A stretch of DNA of 64,000 nt. Origin: Atriophallophorus winterbourni. Its lineage: Eukaryota > Platyhelminthes > Trematoda > Plagiorchiida > Microphallidae. The position numbers were made by a program, and so were the translations under genes. Under the pieces are notes generated by a model. That model was not told where the DNA came from. It made no database searches and worked only from the letters and a program-made list of their open reading frames with translations. Location: positions 29,429 to 93,428 of the forward strand of contig JACCGJ010003439.1 in NCBI GenBank assembly GCA_013407085.1, in the 5' to 3' direction. Below, one piece after another: positions 11,435 to 22,560 of the stretch (positions are counted from its first letter, which is position 1; every line of letters starts with the position of its first letter).

Positions 11435-12140
11435 AGTTGTTGGCCTCCGTCAGGCGATGTCGACCATGAATGTACATCACGATCGCATGATATTTTCATG
11501 TTTTACAGCTTTTTGAATAACTAAACAGTCCGATTCAGGAGGAACAATCTCTCCCGCAAAGCTTGCATCGATAGTCAGAACTCTGTTGTAGGGCGTCAGT
11601 TACACTCCAGCGGCGTGATCTGCGTTCAGCAGCCAATAGCTTTATCTGCTCCTCCCCATCTTGCAGACGACGATTTACACAATGCCTCCAAAGTGAGCGG
11701 TCAAGAGCAAGTTATTCCCAACTTGCCGGGTCAATGTCAAGAGCTTTCATATCTCTTTTGCAAACATCTTTGTACCGCAAGTGCGGTCTGCCCAATGGTC
11801 AACTTCCTAATTGCAACTCACTGTAGAGTAGATCTTTCGGAATACGACCATTTTCTATTCTATAGACATGACCAAGCCACCGCAGGCGGCGCTGACGTAA
11901 TAGGATGAACATGCTCTATAGACCAGCTTTTGAAAGCACTTCAGCGTTAGTCACTCTGTCCATCCACGACGGATGCTTCGTAGATGGAAAGCATTCAGCT
12001 TCCGTTCGTGTCTTGCGTGGGTGGTCCAGGTTTTACTGCTGTATAGTAAAGCATTTAGTACGCACGCGTTGTATACCATCATCTTTATCTTTACAGTCAG
12101 CTTGCGGTTACCCCAAACACGAGAGTTCAATCGGGACAAA
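11435..12140 (-). pseudogene. RTE-like LINE, C-terminal RT tail and 3' end (copy C1)
   Basis: Read leftwards, it gives the C-terminal region common to RTE-type reverse transcriptases: VWGNRKLTVKIKM, ACVLNALLYSSKTWT, RHERKLNAFHLRSIRR, then LRWLGHVYRIENGRIPKDLL, GRPHLRYKDVCKRDMKALDI and WRHCVNRRL. It ends in a zinc-knuckle-like block (CKLCGRDC, IGLF, a C two turns on). Several stops and a frameshift after SIRRGW break it. The polymerase core is absent (5' truncation), as usual for dead LINE copies. The 3' end is the conserved CATGAAAA/GATGTACAT/CATGG region near 11450-11510. Related copies: 27600, 29760, 34665, 38675 and 40685. Confidence 0.8.
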
Positions 12141-12559
12141 ATGACAGCTGCTCTGAACGCGTGGGTAGGTTAAGTGATTATCATTGCACAGATGAACCGA
12201 AATGTGATAAGTGGCAAGATGCGTGCCACCTGTCGTGTTGACCTGAGATGACCTGACGAGAAATTTCCATCCTCTCTCTACCCCGACCCACTAAACTAAG
12301 AGTAAACAGCTCAAAACCTTTGGTCAATTGTAAATGCAGTCGATAAGATCTTCACACGACAGATAACGCTAATTGGCTAAACAATTTCAATAACGTTTAT
12401 TTGAACGCAAGTTTTTTATGTTCAGCTGATCCGTGTCAACATCATGTAGCGAACATCCATAATTAATGCATTTGATTCAAAGTCACAAATCTTCCTTAAA
12501 AATTATATATAAATAGTTTATCAAGTGAACTAATTTTAATCTTCTGTATATGTTCCCGA

Positions 12560-12975
12560 AGGTGCTATATGGATGGCTTCCGGAAAAACAATGGGAATAA
12601 TAAAGAAGTTGGTTTGTATGCCACTGTTGAATAAGGTTGGTACGACCAACCTGTTCAATCACACTCATGTAGATGGGGTTTTAACCCACTATCATGAACA
12701 AAAAAGCTCATTTGCATGCATTTCCAGCACACACACAGCACGACCTGTTTCGTACTGTTTGAACTCAACAGGTATGGACTGTAGGATCAGGATCCGCATA
12801 CGCTTGAAACAGTGGAAGAATAATAAACAAGTTAGTTTGTATGCCACTCCTGGATTAGGCTAATTCGACCAACCTGTTCAATCACATGAGCCCAAACACA
12901 TGTAGACAACGGTCTGAGCCCATGACCATGAACAAAAAAGCTCATGTGCATGCATTTCTATCACACCCACAACGA
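12560..12975 (-). repeat. Hammerhead-repeat family A, head-to-tail dimer
   Basis: Two units on the minus strand with a 223-bp period, measured from TATGCCACT at about 12617 to the same motif at 12840. The complete unit contains a hammerhead relic (about 12738-12778) with GAAA and cleavage-site GTC kept but A6 of the core changed (CTGTTGA). The 12973 edge of the dimer falls at the predicted cleavage position, as in the monomer at 39240. Confidence 0.8.
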
Positions 12976-13299
12976 GGTGTGTTTACAGTATGATTTTATA
13001 ATTTTTAGATAATCAGATATAATAAGATATGCACTATTCAGTTTTAGATAATAATGAATACATTGTAGCACCAAGTTTATGCACATGTAATATATTTGTT
13101 ACGACATTCAATATAAACATTTCCAAAATATATTCTTATCATTTGTAATTTTTGTTTTTTTAATATCACAAACATTGATTACCAGATAATTTTAATCTGA
13201 CTTTATTTGGATTTTTCAACAATAACACGAAATTCTACATAAACATCCAGGAAGACAAGCTTTCTTTCAAAATTTCAAACACGTTATTTCAACAAGTGT

Positions 13300-13695
13300 A
13301 AATTGGAGCGGGGCCTTTGAGTCGGCCGTGCTCAAAATTAATGTTTTCATGCCTTTTTATTTTTTCAGTCAACGCGGAACCTTTTGTTTTTGAAACGTTT
13401 TAACATGTCGCGATGTAAACGAAGGACGTTTGATGCCCCACACGCTTTAAATGCTGCGCAATATTTTTATTTTGAAGGATGGGGAATTTGCTGCGCCGGT
13501 CAGAAAAATGCGAAAGCAAACTTATACACGGGGTTTTAAAATCGTGCAGCCTGTTTTTCACCAACTTCCATCACAAAGCTTAATGCCTGCAGACGAAACC
13601 GAAGCTGTTTTGGATTTGAATGTGACTGGCAATCTCAAATTTTCCCATCAAAGTTTGACGTCTATCTTATTCGCATTAAAAATTTGTGTTTAAAC
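13300..13695 (+). repeat. Unidentified dispersed repeat R, copy 1
   Basis: About 390 bp that recurs on the opposite strand at 42600-43000. Both copies share GGCCGTGCTCAA, a TTTTTATTTTTTCAG run that looks like a splice acceptor, TGTAAACGAAG followed by ACGTTTGAT, ATTTTTATTTTGAA, ATCGTGCAGCCTG and TGGCAATCTCAAAT. An 80-codon frame lies in this copy (13451-13693) but is not conserved in the other. I do not recognise the element; a decayed transposon or an exon-bearing repeat are both possible. Confidence 0.65.
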
Positions 13696-13699
13696 TAAT

Positions 13700-16600
13700 T
13701 TGATTAGCTAAAAGTTCGTTTTTCGAATATAGTTTTCTTCTTCTCTTCTTCTTCTTCTAACGGAAATCAATTTCGGGAAAATTTGTGTCAGGATTTTATG
13801 GAAAAGGTTAATTGCAGCTTGTCAAAATTGTGCGATATTTGTGATGATAAATTACTCGAAGGGTACTTACAACCAGACTTGGAAAAACATCTCAAGTTTA
13901 GGACATTGCATTACAAGGAGTGTGCTGGCATATAACAACCATGTGATAAACCAGTTTTGCAAATCTCATTATTAACAGCGATTATCTTGACATGGTATAC
14001 ACTCTATTTTACGTCAATGACTACCAATATGTTTCTGTTTTTAAGTAATAAATTATAATGGTCATATAACGTTTATAACATGTAGCTCCCAACCTTTTCC
14101 TAAGTAGATTCTCGAAGTCATTATTGTCCTTCGAGTTATGAGTGACAACATAAATGTTGTAAGCGCTATTATAACAGCTTTGAGTAAGCAGACTTGCATT
14201 CAATAATATATTGAAATGCGGAAAATAGACAAATCAAGTGAATTATACACATTGATTTTTATCCTCAAATACAGCTAAATTGCAGTTTCGCTAACCTTTC
14301 TGGTTCCATCCTTTTCACTTGATTACCAACATAGTATGACCAGATGTTTTGTGCATATTAGATGGTAACACAGTACCACAAATGTGTCATGTGCATTCAG
14401 ATGTTAAAACATGGTCGGTTTATCAATGTTATGCATACTTCACGTGACCTGTATTCGATGCGTGCAGTACCTTAACAGAACAAACACGTATATAGAGCTT
14501 GAAAGAAAAGGGTGAAACTTTCGAAACTTTCGGAGTGACGGCGTTATGCAGTACAATCAAGTTCAAAGAAAAACGAGAAATGGAATAGAGAAAAGGACAG
14601 TGCTGTTTATCGCTGCCGGTTGATGTTCTTGTCTCCGATATCCTCTTGTTCGTTGCTCTAGGTATCCAATTCTTTATATATGTCGCGCCATATGTTTTTT
14701 TGAACTGGTCGATGTCACTGGCCGGGCAACGAAGGTTAATCAATATACACGTGATGCTGACAGACTTTTGAATCACATGTTATCGAAAGATGGAATAAAT
14801 AGAAGTGTACAATAATAAATGTGAAGAGACACTGGTTTGTTGCACACTAGCCTGAATTGCAATTGAGGAATCGTTCGGCGAACCACCTTTATCTGGATGC
14901 AACTGTAAACGAATGAGCATCTTATACAAAGTTGCATGTTCCGATTGTGTGACAGACTGTATGCAACCTTAAAATGACTACAATAGTACATCAGCTTAAT
15001 TTCATAGACACGATTAGAACTCGGTATTGTCAATATATATTGTTCAAGATCAAAGCCAGTTTAACAAGAATAGGAATAAAATAATACACATTCAATCGGA
15101 TAGCATCATCGGAAAAATGAGAACTGGCTTACGAACCAGAATTAAACTCAGTCAAACCCGTCGAGACATACAGCAAAATGATTTATAAACAGATGGACAT
15201 GTCACCGGCACGTTTCCACCGCCGCCTTGTTTGTTAACGCTGCTTACGCAACTAGCTAAAACCACTTAGCATTTATTTAAGATCTCTATGTTTTTTCATG
15301 TATTATTAGTCTAATAACCTTTGCGTTTTTCATGTCTCATTTTCTACTTTTTTGAATGAATCAAATCATCATCCCAGTCGAGACAAGTGAACAAAATTGT
15401 TAAAATAATCTCCGAATATTCAAGTCAATCCTACATTAGACTGGCGGAAATTTGTTATCTGATAGATAGTTTATTGTATAGGTAAGATTATCGTTTGTTT
15501 TGAAGTCACGTTGTTTAAATATAGCATGAGATTTGTTATCTTAAATTGGAGAAATCTTTGAGTAAACATTTAGGATTAAAGATAGTGGATTAATCTCATA
15601 TGGCATACTATACCGTGTTGTCGAAATCTTTGAAGGGAAATGCATTTATGTTGAACAATCGAAGCTGTTCAATTAGAACTTTATTGCAGGTGACTCGAAA
15701 TAGAACCTTAGAGCTGATTTTTGTAATGAAGCATAAACAATCAGTAGTATCAATCGCTTGAAATATTGTTCTCATATTTTTATAATGGTATTAAACAACA
15801 ACTTGTTTTCCTTTTAATTCATGTTAAGCAAGTTTAAACAATCATTTTAGTAATATCCAATGATCAATGATCAATCTCCAAAATCATTGTGGATGTGTGT
15901 TTACACAGCTGAGATTTATACTTAATCTTCTAAAACCGATATTATTTACAATATTCCTTGCTGTATTTTAATTAAAATATTCTTTGAACTTGATCAATAA
16001 TGAACAGAACTCGTCTATCACCAAAACGATTTCATTCGACATTCGTTTAAAAAATTAATCATTCTTTGAAAATTAGTCCGTATCAGCTTATGGATTATGA
16101 ATTCAGATAAAGTGATTTACGCAAAACGGGTTACTTGAATCGAAACAAATTTCAAACGGAATCGTTCCAATTTGTCTGGTGTTTTGACAAATTATGTCCG
16201 TCCGGTAGCAAATTTGAAACGTGGTGGTCAACAAACTGAGTTTGAAGTTTCAATGTTCAAACTCAAAAATGTCAGTTTTTCTCTTGACAGCAAGCAAACC
16301 AATTTTTCGGATCTCGATGAAGCAAAGCAATAAGTTTGGAAGACAGTATTCGTAGTTGTACGTTTACGAGATTAGGCGTCCTTGAGTGACTATGAAGATA
16401 TTCCGATACAGAAGTTTGCATAAATGAAAGAATGTATTATGCTTCCATCGAAATTACAGCAACGGGTTTTTATTTATCCAGGATTCCGTATCAGATATGA
16501 ACATATACTCCAAGTAGAGGCTGTTTATAATGAGGAAACAGTTGTTGTACATATGGTAAAGACGTAAAGTGCTCTAGCGAACCGCGCTAATCGAAACATA

Positions 16601-17735
16601 TTGGTGAGACCATTAGAATACCAGACACTAACACAAGAATATCATAGAAGGCCGAAAAGTGCAACGAGAAAAACTGCCTACCCACAGAAATTCAGGTTAA
16701 AAAAGAGTTTCATGAACACGCATTAGAGAGAGACAGCACTTTAAAGCACAAGCTCAGTTGAGAAACCATCAGCTAACGACTAGTAGGCAGTCCATCAAAG
16801 TCAGTCAAACTAACGAAACCTAGTGAGGTTTTTTATGTATACGTTCTGTACGAAATTGCCGGGTAAAGCTGACCAATGTGACAATCGATGAAGACTCGCG
16901 GAAGAATATTTTGTGATTACGAATATTGTCTGTAAAAATAGGCTTAACCTGTTATTGATGATGGGAATAATTGACGTATGTTTGCAAGTATAGTTCGCAG
17001 GATGTGAACCATACCGCAATAATCTACATAATGGGAAGTAAGCTTTGATGTTACTAGCGTTGGTTCATGTATCTTTGAGGTATGGCTCAACAACGTAGCA
17101 CGCAGGGTAACCAGTAGTGACCTCTGGTGGTGATATTCAGCAAGTGTTGCTAAAACGACCAATAAGTGAATTCGATCGATGGATATTCTCGCGTGAACCA
17201 ATCAGCAAAATATATTAGTTTTTGTTTTGATGGACAGATTGATTATTGTGTACATCTAACACCTTATTATATATGTGACATTGCCTAAAGTAGAATACGG
17301 TGCAATAATATTATCATCTATAAAATTGTATCTAGCAGTAAGACACTTGTTACAACGATGTAGTGTGAAATCAACAAGAGAAAATCCATTTTACTTTAAC
17401 ATCTGAAGTTCACGTTTTGTTTGTCGTCGCCAATTTTAGCTGTACGTGTTATATTTTTCTAGAATGCTCTTTCACATTGTGTTATATTTAAATCGAACGA
17501 AAATCATTTGTTATATTCTACACGTTTTTAACTATAATTTATTCACATTTTTATTCACAACTTAATCCCATGGTGTTGTTCAGCGTTAAGTTCATTTAAA
17601 TAAGTCCTTGAATCTTTGAATTAACTCCTCTTACTAAATAATGCATTCAACTAAAGGACTGTTTGATAGACGCTTCATTTTTTTAGTTACAATATAGCAC
17701 TTGCTGAATAGCTTTTCATCAGCAAATACTCACAT
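13700..17735. other. Long AT-rich non-coding stretch
   Basis: Contains a TTC/CTT microsatellite at about 13735-13760. Frames of 60-115 codons at 14021-15033 and 16810-17201 show no domain, signal or splice context I can support. No copies of the dispersed families were seen. Confidence 0.45.
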
Positions 17736-17744
17736 TCATTCAGT

Positions 17745-18090
17745 CCTCTTCGTGCCGGGTGGCACATGAGGCGAAGACAACTTCACGCCAGTGGTTCCGG
17801 TCTGTCGCTGCTTCCGTTGCCGTCTGCACCGTGAATCCTTGTGCATGTAGTTCGCGTTCCAAAGTTCTGCGCCAAGTTTCCTTGGGCCGTCCCCTTTTTC
17901 GTTTACCTTGCGGATGCCAGTGCATGGCTACCTTCGTATGCGAACTGGGATCCATCCTGCAGACATGACCGAACCACGGATCTGTTGTCATCGTTTCCGT
18001 AGCAATGTAGGTTTTACGGGATAGGGTTGCTAGCCCTAAGCCCAACCCTCCTCCTTTCTCAGACGGGCTTGGGACCGTCCTTGGCGGAGT
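17745..18090 (-). pseudogene. Second RTE-type LINE lineage, RT C-terminal tail
   Basis: Read leftwards from about 18045 the open frame gives WFGHVCRMDPSSHTKVAMHW, PQGKRKRGRPKETWRRTLE, and a tail with DRNHWREVVFASCATRHEED before a stop. The GKRKRGRPK-x-TWRR block is the well-known C-terminal signature of a widespread invertebrate RTE-like reverse transcriptase, different in sequence from the 11.4/27.6/29.7-kb family. Everything upstream of the tail is missing. It is markedly more GC-rich than its surroundings, a sign of a younger insertion, and lies about 450 bp upstream of the GPCR start. Confidence 0.75.
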
Positions 18091-18091
18091 T

Positions 18092-18539
18092 AAAAAATAC
18101 TCACATATTGCGTGATAAATTGATGCTTAAAATATAAAGTCAATTCAGTGTAGGTATGTATAAAATTCGTTGTCTGTACATACGTATGAGTTATCGCGTC
18201 CATCTCATACTCATTCAAATTGAAATACTAGTTGGGGATGAATATTATGTTGATGGGTTTTCTGTTAATTACAGCCACCAGCATAATTGGTCGATCAGTG
18301 TCCAGCACTGCATTCGTATGTATATCGTACAAACGTTAAAGCAAATATTAGCACGTGATTAATGTCCCACATCTGTTTTAATGTTCAACCTTCATATTCC
18401 CAATTAAATCATCCAATAAAATCCTTTGCACTGCTCATCCAATCATAATCAAGTATTTTCCAACTTATTAGTGAAATCGCTACAAATATTATCCGTGTGC
18501 CATCTCAAATGATGTAATAAGGTTTGGATCACTTATCCT
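18092..18539. promoter_or_regulatory. Upstream region of the GPCR gene
   Basis: AT-rich and non-coding. It would hold the GPCR promoter and 5' UTR, but no TATA box or initiator can be singled out from composition this AT-rich. A 68-codon frame at 18156-18362 has no support. Confidence 0.3.
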
Positions 18540-20045
18540 ATGCTAGCCGATCGAACGTACTTTATTAATCACTCTCAAGTCGCCAATTCAGACGATTACA
18601 ATTCTTCCACACTTCTCAATTTGTTCACGCAATGTAACAAAATTCTCATCGATGGTGATGATGGGTTGCTAATTTTGACAGATCAATCTAACTTTTCCGA
18701 CGTTTTCGCTCCGAATTGGGTTCACAATTACAACTTCTTTTTCGATGTTATTCTCGTGGGTTTTGTCATACTTGCTGGTGTGACTGGGAACGTGTTGAGC
18801 TGTCTTGTGTTGATCAGAGATCGTTCTCACGGAACGACGAGCTTGCTTTTGACTAGCCTCGCGATTTGCGACACAATGTTTGTTCTTGGATGTTTTTTCT
18901 TTCAATTTCTAAAAACGCTAGCATTTTACACACTTTGGTTGGATTATATTAATTTATATGCACATATTAGTAAGTTCCTCTATGGCAACGGTACGACTGT
19001 TCGAATGTTACGCAATTGGACTGTGGTGCTGATATCTCTGGAACGCTGGGTCGCGGTATGCAAACCACTTCATGCTCCAAGTATATGTACTCGGAAAAAG
19101 GCACGTTTGGCAATAATATTCCTCACTATTTTGTGTATCATCTACTGTTTGCCGAATTTCTTTCTAGTTGACGGAGAAGGTTTGTATTGCCATGGTTCTC
19201 AAATCGATCCATCCACCAAAATAACACTGAAAGGAATTGTTGTGTATCAAAGTGCTCTGCGAGATTGGGTGAAAAACAACTATCTATTTCAGCTGCTCTA
19301 TCGAGTGATCGGATACATGGTTTTAATTGTGTTTCTACCCACTATGATTATCGCGATATTGAATGTACTTCTTGTCCGTGGAATCAAATATGCAAATGCT
19401 AGACGAGCGCATATTATGGCTCAGATTGATAGTGCTAATCGTCAATGTGACTCTCACAACCCTAATTGCCCCACGCCTCATGATTCATATTGTCGACCCG
19501 AGAACCATGCGTATTTTGTTCGTATGGAAAAATCCACACGTTCAAGAACCGGTGAGGTGAACCGTTTGTGTGTTGGGGTGATTATCATTTATTTAATTTG
19601 TGAACTCCCGGCAGTCGGTTATCAGTTTATTCACCTCATTCAACATCGAGAGGCGATTCGTATTATTCGACCGGTCACGAATGCTCTCGTGTGCGCAAAC
19701 AGCGGAGTGAATTTTTTCGTCTACGTATTACTTGGAAGGCGTTTTCGATCTCAGTTGCGGGATATGCTTCGCCGTGTGTTTTGTCGTTGTGGTAAAGTGT
19801 CTAGCAACGGGCATATTGTGCGATCGTCATTCAGGCAAATGAACTCGCCACGAGCGGCTTTGTCCAAGGATGAAGACATATTAAATGAAGTTGGAAGTGA
19901 CGATGGTCAGGATAAGGACAAATCGAAATGTTGTCGAGTGATCGATGGATGTGGTGAGAGGAAAAAAGACAAACGGAAGCGAAATAATTGGAGCATGCGA
20001 CAGTACTCACTACACACGCAACAAACATCTGCAACGGTGGTTTAG
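18540..20045 (+). CDS. Rhodopsin-family GPCR, probable neuropeptide (FMRFamide-like) receptor
   Basis: A complete 501-residue seven-helix receptor in one exon, expected in the plasma membrane signalling through G proteins. Approximate helices: TM1 67-92 (GNVLSCLVL), TM2 100-121 (SLAICD), TM3 150-175 ending in ERW instead of DRY, TM4 188-209, TM5 253-281, TM6 341-365, TM7 375-398 with NFFVY in place of NPxxY. Three N-glycosylation sites lie in the N-terminus (N10, N21, N51). Loop 2 has a cysteine (YCHG, C217), but I see no matching cysteine before TM3. The tail is basic with CRC and CC motifs. An in-frame TGA at 18510-18512 supports this ATG. The ligand class is inferred from general resemblance; an orphan flatworm receptor is the alternative. 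Confidence 0.88.
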   Translation: MLADRTYFINHSQVANSDDYNSSTLLNLFTQCNKILIDGDDGLLILTDQSNFSDVFAPNWVHNYNFFFDVILVGFVILAGVTGNVLSCLVLIRDRSHGTTSLLLTSLAICDTMFVLGCFFFQFLKTLAFYTLWLDYINLYAHISKFLYGNGTTVRMLRNWTVVLISLERWVAVCKPLHAPSICTRKKARLAIIFLTILCIIYCLPNFFLVDGEGLYCHGSQIDPSTKITLKGIVVYQSALRDWVKNNYLFQLLYRVIGYMVLIVFLPTMIIAILNVLLVRGIKYANARRAHIMAQIDSANRQCDSHNPNCPTPHDSYCRPENHAYFVRMEKSTRSRTGEVNRLCVGVIIIYLICELPAVGYQFIHLIQHREAIRIIRPVTNALVCANSGVNFFVYVLLGRRFRSQLRDMLRRVFCRCGKVSSNGHIVRSSFRQMNSPRAALSKDEDILNEVGSDDGQDKDKSKCCRVIDGCGERKKDKRKRNNWSMRQYSLHTQQTSATVV

Positions 20046-20375
20046 TATATGATTTTCCTAAATGGAATTTGTAGGTAAGTGTTTAGTATTATATCTGGTT
20101 TTTTCATGGAAATGTCATTTTTCTAAATACATGTAAGCATAATTATCAAAAACCAATCTCGAACCGGTTGCTATAAAGATAAAAAATCAACCTTGTGGTG
20201 ATATTCTATATATATTCTACAACAATCATTAAACAATGAAATTGCACCCTGGCTCGCACAAGAATAAAGGTACATATGGCGCTCATATTTTTTTTTTGTC
20301 CTTGTTCCACATGTCGATTGTTTTGATGTTTTTTGACATTTTTCCAATTTGGAGGAGGGAACACATAAGAATACA
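20046..20375. other. 3' flank of the GPCR gene
   Basis: AT-rich non-coding sequence after the TAG. AATAAA-like signals (AATAAAG at 20263) lie about 220 bases downstream, so the 3' UTR may end here, but this cannot be fixed from sequence alone. Confidence 0.35.
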
Positions 20376-20379
20376 CTCT

Positions 20380-20640
20380 CTCGACTGTTGCCGGTTCACA
20401 GCCATCGTGACATCTGTTCCAAGCCACAGACACTCACTATCCCTTGGCCCCCACCCGAGGAAGCGCGTTCCTTCCCGACCCGAGCGAAACACGACCGTCA
20501 AGCGTTTTAAGCCTTATTGCCAGGTCCGCGGTTGTCCACCTGAACCACCGCCGCCGCTGGGCAACCGACCCACGCCGCGCGAAGGGTACTTGAAGTTATG
20601 GCGTCCAAATCTCGGAGTCATACACTAATTCGTCACCAAA
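20380..20640. repeat. GC-rich island of unknown identity
   Basis: About 260 bp of strongly GC-rich sequence (for example CCGCCGCCGCTGGGC) in AT-rich surroundings. It is open in one plus frame (20236-20628, proline/arginine-rich) and in a minus frame (to 20501). Such a sharp change in composition suggests an inserted repeat or an unusual host sequence. I recognise no domain and see no second copy in the window. Confidence 0.35.
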
Positions 20641-21236
20641 AATTCATTTGAGGAAATTATAAAATATATGATTCATTAAGGTGACTGGGATAAGAGACTG
20701 TTAGAAATTCGGTTTATAATATATGCTCATTTATCTACATAAAATCTTCATAAGAGGAAATTATTAGAAAAAAATTGAATAGAATCTCAGAATTTTAATT
20801 AAATTGCAATTCTAGAATAAACCTATTCTTCATTGTAAGCCAAGAAATTAAGTAAGAAAAAATATAGGAAAGTTTTATGGTAGTCTAATGCGAAATAAGA
20901 ATGGACAAACCACTGAGAAGTTGTGCATTATATAGCCTTGGATGTGAATTCATGCTTTGAAACGGGAACACAATATAATTGGTTTCTAATATGCAAATAT
21001 TCCGTTATTGCGCTTTCCCGGTCAATATGGTTCACCATCGGGCAAATGAATCCAACTTTCCAAGTGAGAATGGGAATTCGTTCCGATTTCACGTTTGCAC
21101 AGCGACTTCTGGGTATACAAAATTCAATTAATATGCTTCAATGAGTACGCAGCTTAAAAAACTGTAATTTGACAGACCAGTATTATATCTCGAGGAAATA
21201 GCATCGGGAAACACTCAATTGTTAATAAATTTCACA

Positions 21237-21280
<44 letters not shown>

Positions 21281-21845
21281 ATTTATTATTATTATTGAAA
21301 GTTGCAATACAAGTTAGAATTAATATATTACTCGATCTTCACCAGATTCCTACGTATGTGTAACTGGGCAAAAATGGTCATCAACTTGATAATATAAACA
21401 CTGTCTAAATGGAATGTGAAAATGAAATATTGATTCAGACAGTACTTAGAAACGCATTCTTGGTAGCCGCGAAAAAATAATCAGCTTGTTGCTCAAATGA
21501 TATGGCAAAATTTTGCTCGGAACATTATCTCATAAATGTGAAATGTTTGAAATATAATTTAACTTGGGGCTTGTGATGAATAAACAGTTTCAATTACTTA
21601 TTGATCGGATAGCATACTGCGCATGCAACAGGTTCATTTCCTACAACATTTATTCATTAAACTGTAATTACGCTCGCGTTATGCCTTCCCTGGAAGAGAA
21701 GTAATGCTAGGGTGTGAATTTCGATATCGCAGATCTGTAAACGTATCAAAATTACATAAATAGAGCGAAGAATATCCACTTTCGGTATTTCATATCAAGC
21801 TTTACAATACACGCATAATAAAATTGAAACATGAGCAATGAACAA
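20641..21845. other. AT-rich stretch with TA microsatellite
   Basis: Non-coding. A TA dinucleotide tract lies at about 21241-21282. Nothing else is supported. Confidence 0.45.
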
Positions 21846-21849
21846 AGCT

Positions 21850-22200
21850 ATACTTGTATGCCACTGTTACATAGAGTTCGTACAACGAATCACGATGTTC
21901 AAACACAGAATCACAAAGTGGGGATGTGACCAACACATAGTGCCTTGAGTGCTTGATCAATAATCATTATGTGATTCTGTGTTTGAAAATCGTGCTCCGT
22001 TGTACGAACCCTATGTAACAGTGGCATTCAAATATAACATTGTTTACCATTTATTCACTGTTTCAAGGCTCACTGAACCTGATCTTACTGTCTCCACCTG
22101 ACGACTTCAAAAAGCCAGAAACCGGTAGTAGTGTGTAAGGGATGGGGATGTGAGCAACACATTACTTTGGTCATCCATAAGCGCCTTGAGTGCTTGACAA
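21850..22200 (+). repeat. Hammerhead-repeat family B with fold-back arm
   Basis: Two inverted arms, 21850-21914 and 21969-22035, pair over about 65 bases with roughly 90% identity, enclosing a ~55-base loop that includes GGGGATGTGACCAACAC. The plus-strand arm continues as a normal family B unit into a hammerhead (22092-22130: CTGACGA, GAAA, CCGGTA) whose stem II is disrupted (CTTC opposite GCCA). It then enters the next unit, which is cut at about 22202 by unrelated sequence running to about 22355. Confidence 0.8.
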
Positions 22201-22359
22201 ATCTGGTTCAAACAAATATTAACCATCATGCTAATATTGGAATGTTGAAAAATATTCCAAACAGTTAACGGTGCTGCATTGCATCGATTGTGGGACTTAG
22301 CTTAGTACCCACATGAAAGCTAAATTTCAATTTGCAAATAAGGATATATCCTCGAATTC

Positions 22360-22560
22360 ACCACTATGTGATTCTGTGCTTAAACATCGTCGTTCGTTGT
22401 ACGAACCCCATGTAACAGTAGCATACAAGTATAAGTTTGTTTACCACTTTACCACTGTTCCAAGGCTCACTGAAACTGTTCTTACTGTCTCCACCTGAGG
22501 ACGGCAAACAGCCAGAAACCGGTAGTGTTGTGTAAGGGATGGGGATGTGAGCAACACATT
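22360..22560 (+). repeat. Hammerhead-repeat family B unit
   Basis: Resumes family B at CTATGTGATTCTGTG and runs through TTCGTTGTACGAACCCC, GTAACAGTAGCATACAAG and CCTGAGGACGGC. It carries a near-intact hammerhead at 22489-22530. About 150 bp of foreign sequence separates it from the unit upstream. Confidence 0.8.
22489..22530 (+). ncRNA. Hammerhead ribozyme, type I, family B
   Basis: Core CTGAGGA (22495-22501, N7 = G is allowed); stem II GGC/GCC around an AAACA loop; GAAA at 22115-22118 in relative order, that is 22515-22518; stem III of two pairs (A-U, C-G) closed by CG; cleavage predicted after A at 22524 (GUA). Stem I is only three strong pairs (CAC/GTG), so activity would be weak. The short stem III is typical of the schistosome and newt ribozymes and often needs dimers to cleave. 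Confidence 0.7.

Noticed and set aside
14429..15033. Minus frames of 115 and 86 codons
   Set aside because: Composition typical of translated AT-rich DNA, no motif, no repeat partner in the window.
21241..21282. TA dinucleotide tracts here and at 23884, 24180, 51796 and 59635
   Set aside because: Simple microsatellites of AT-rich DNA; no sign of a larger structure.
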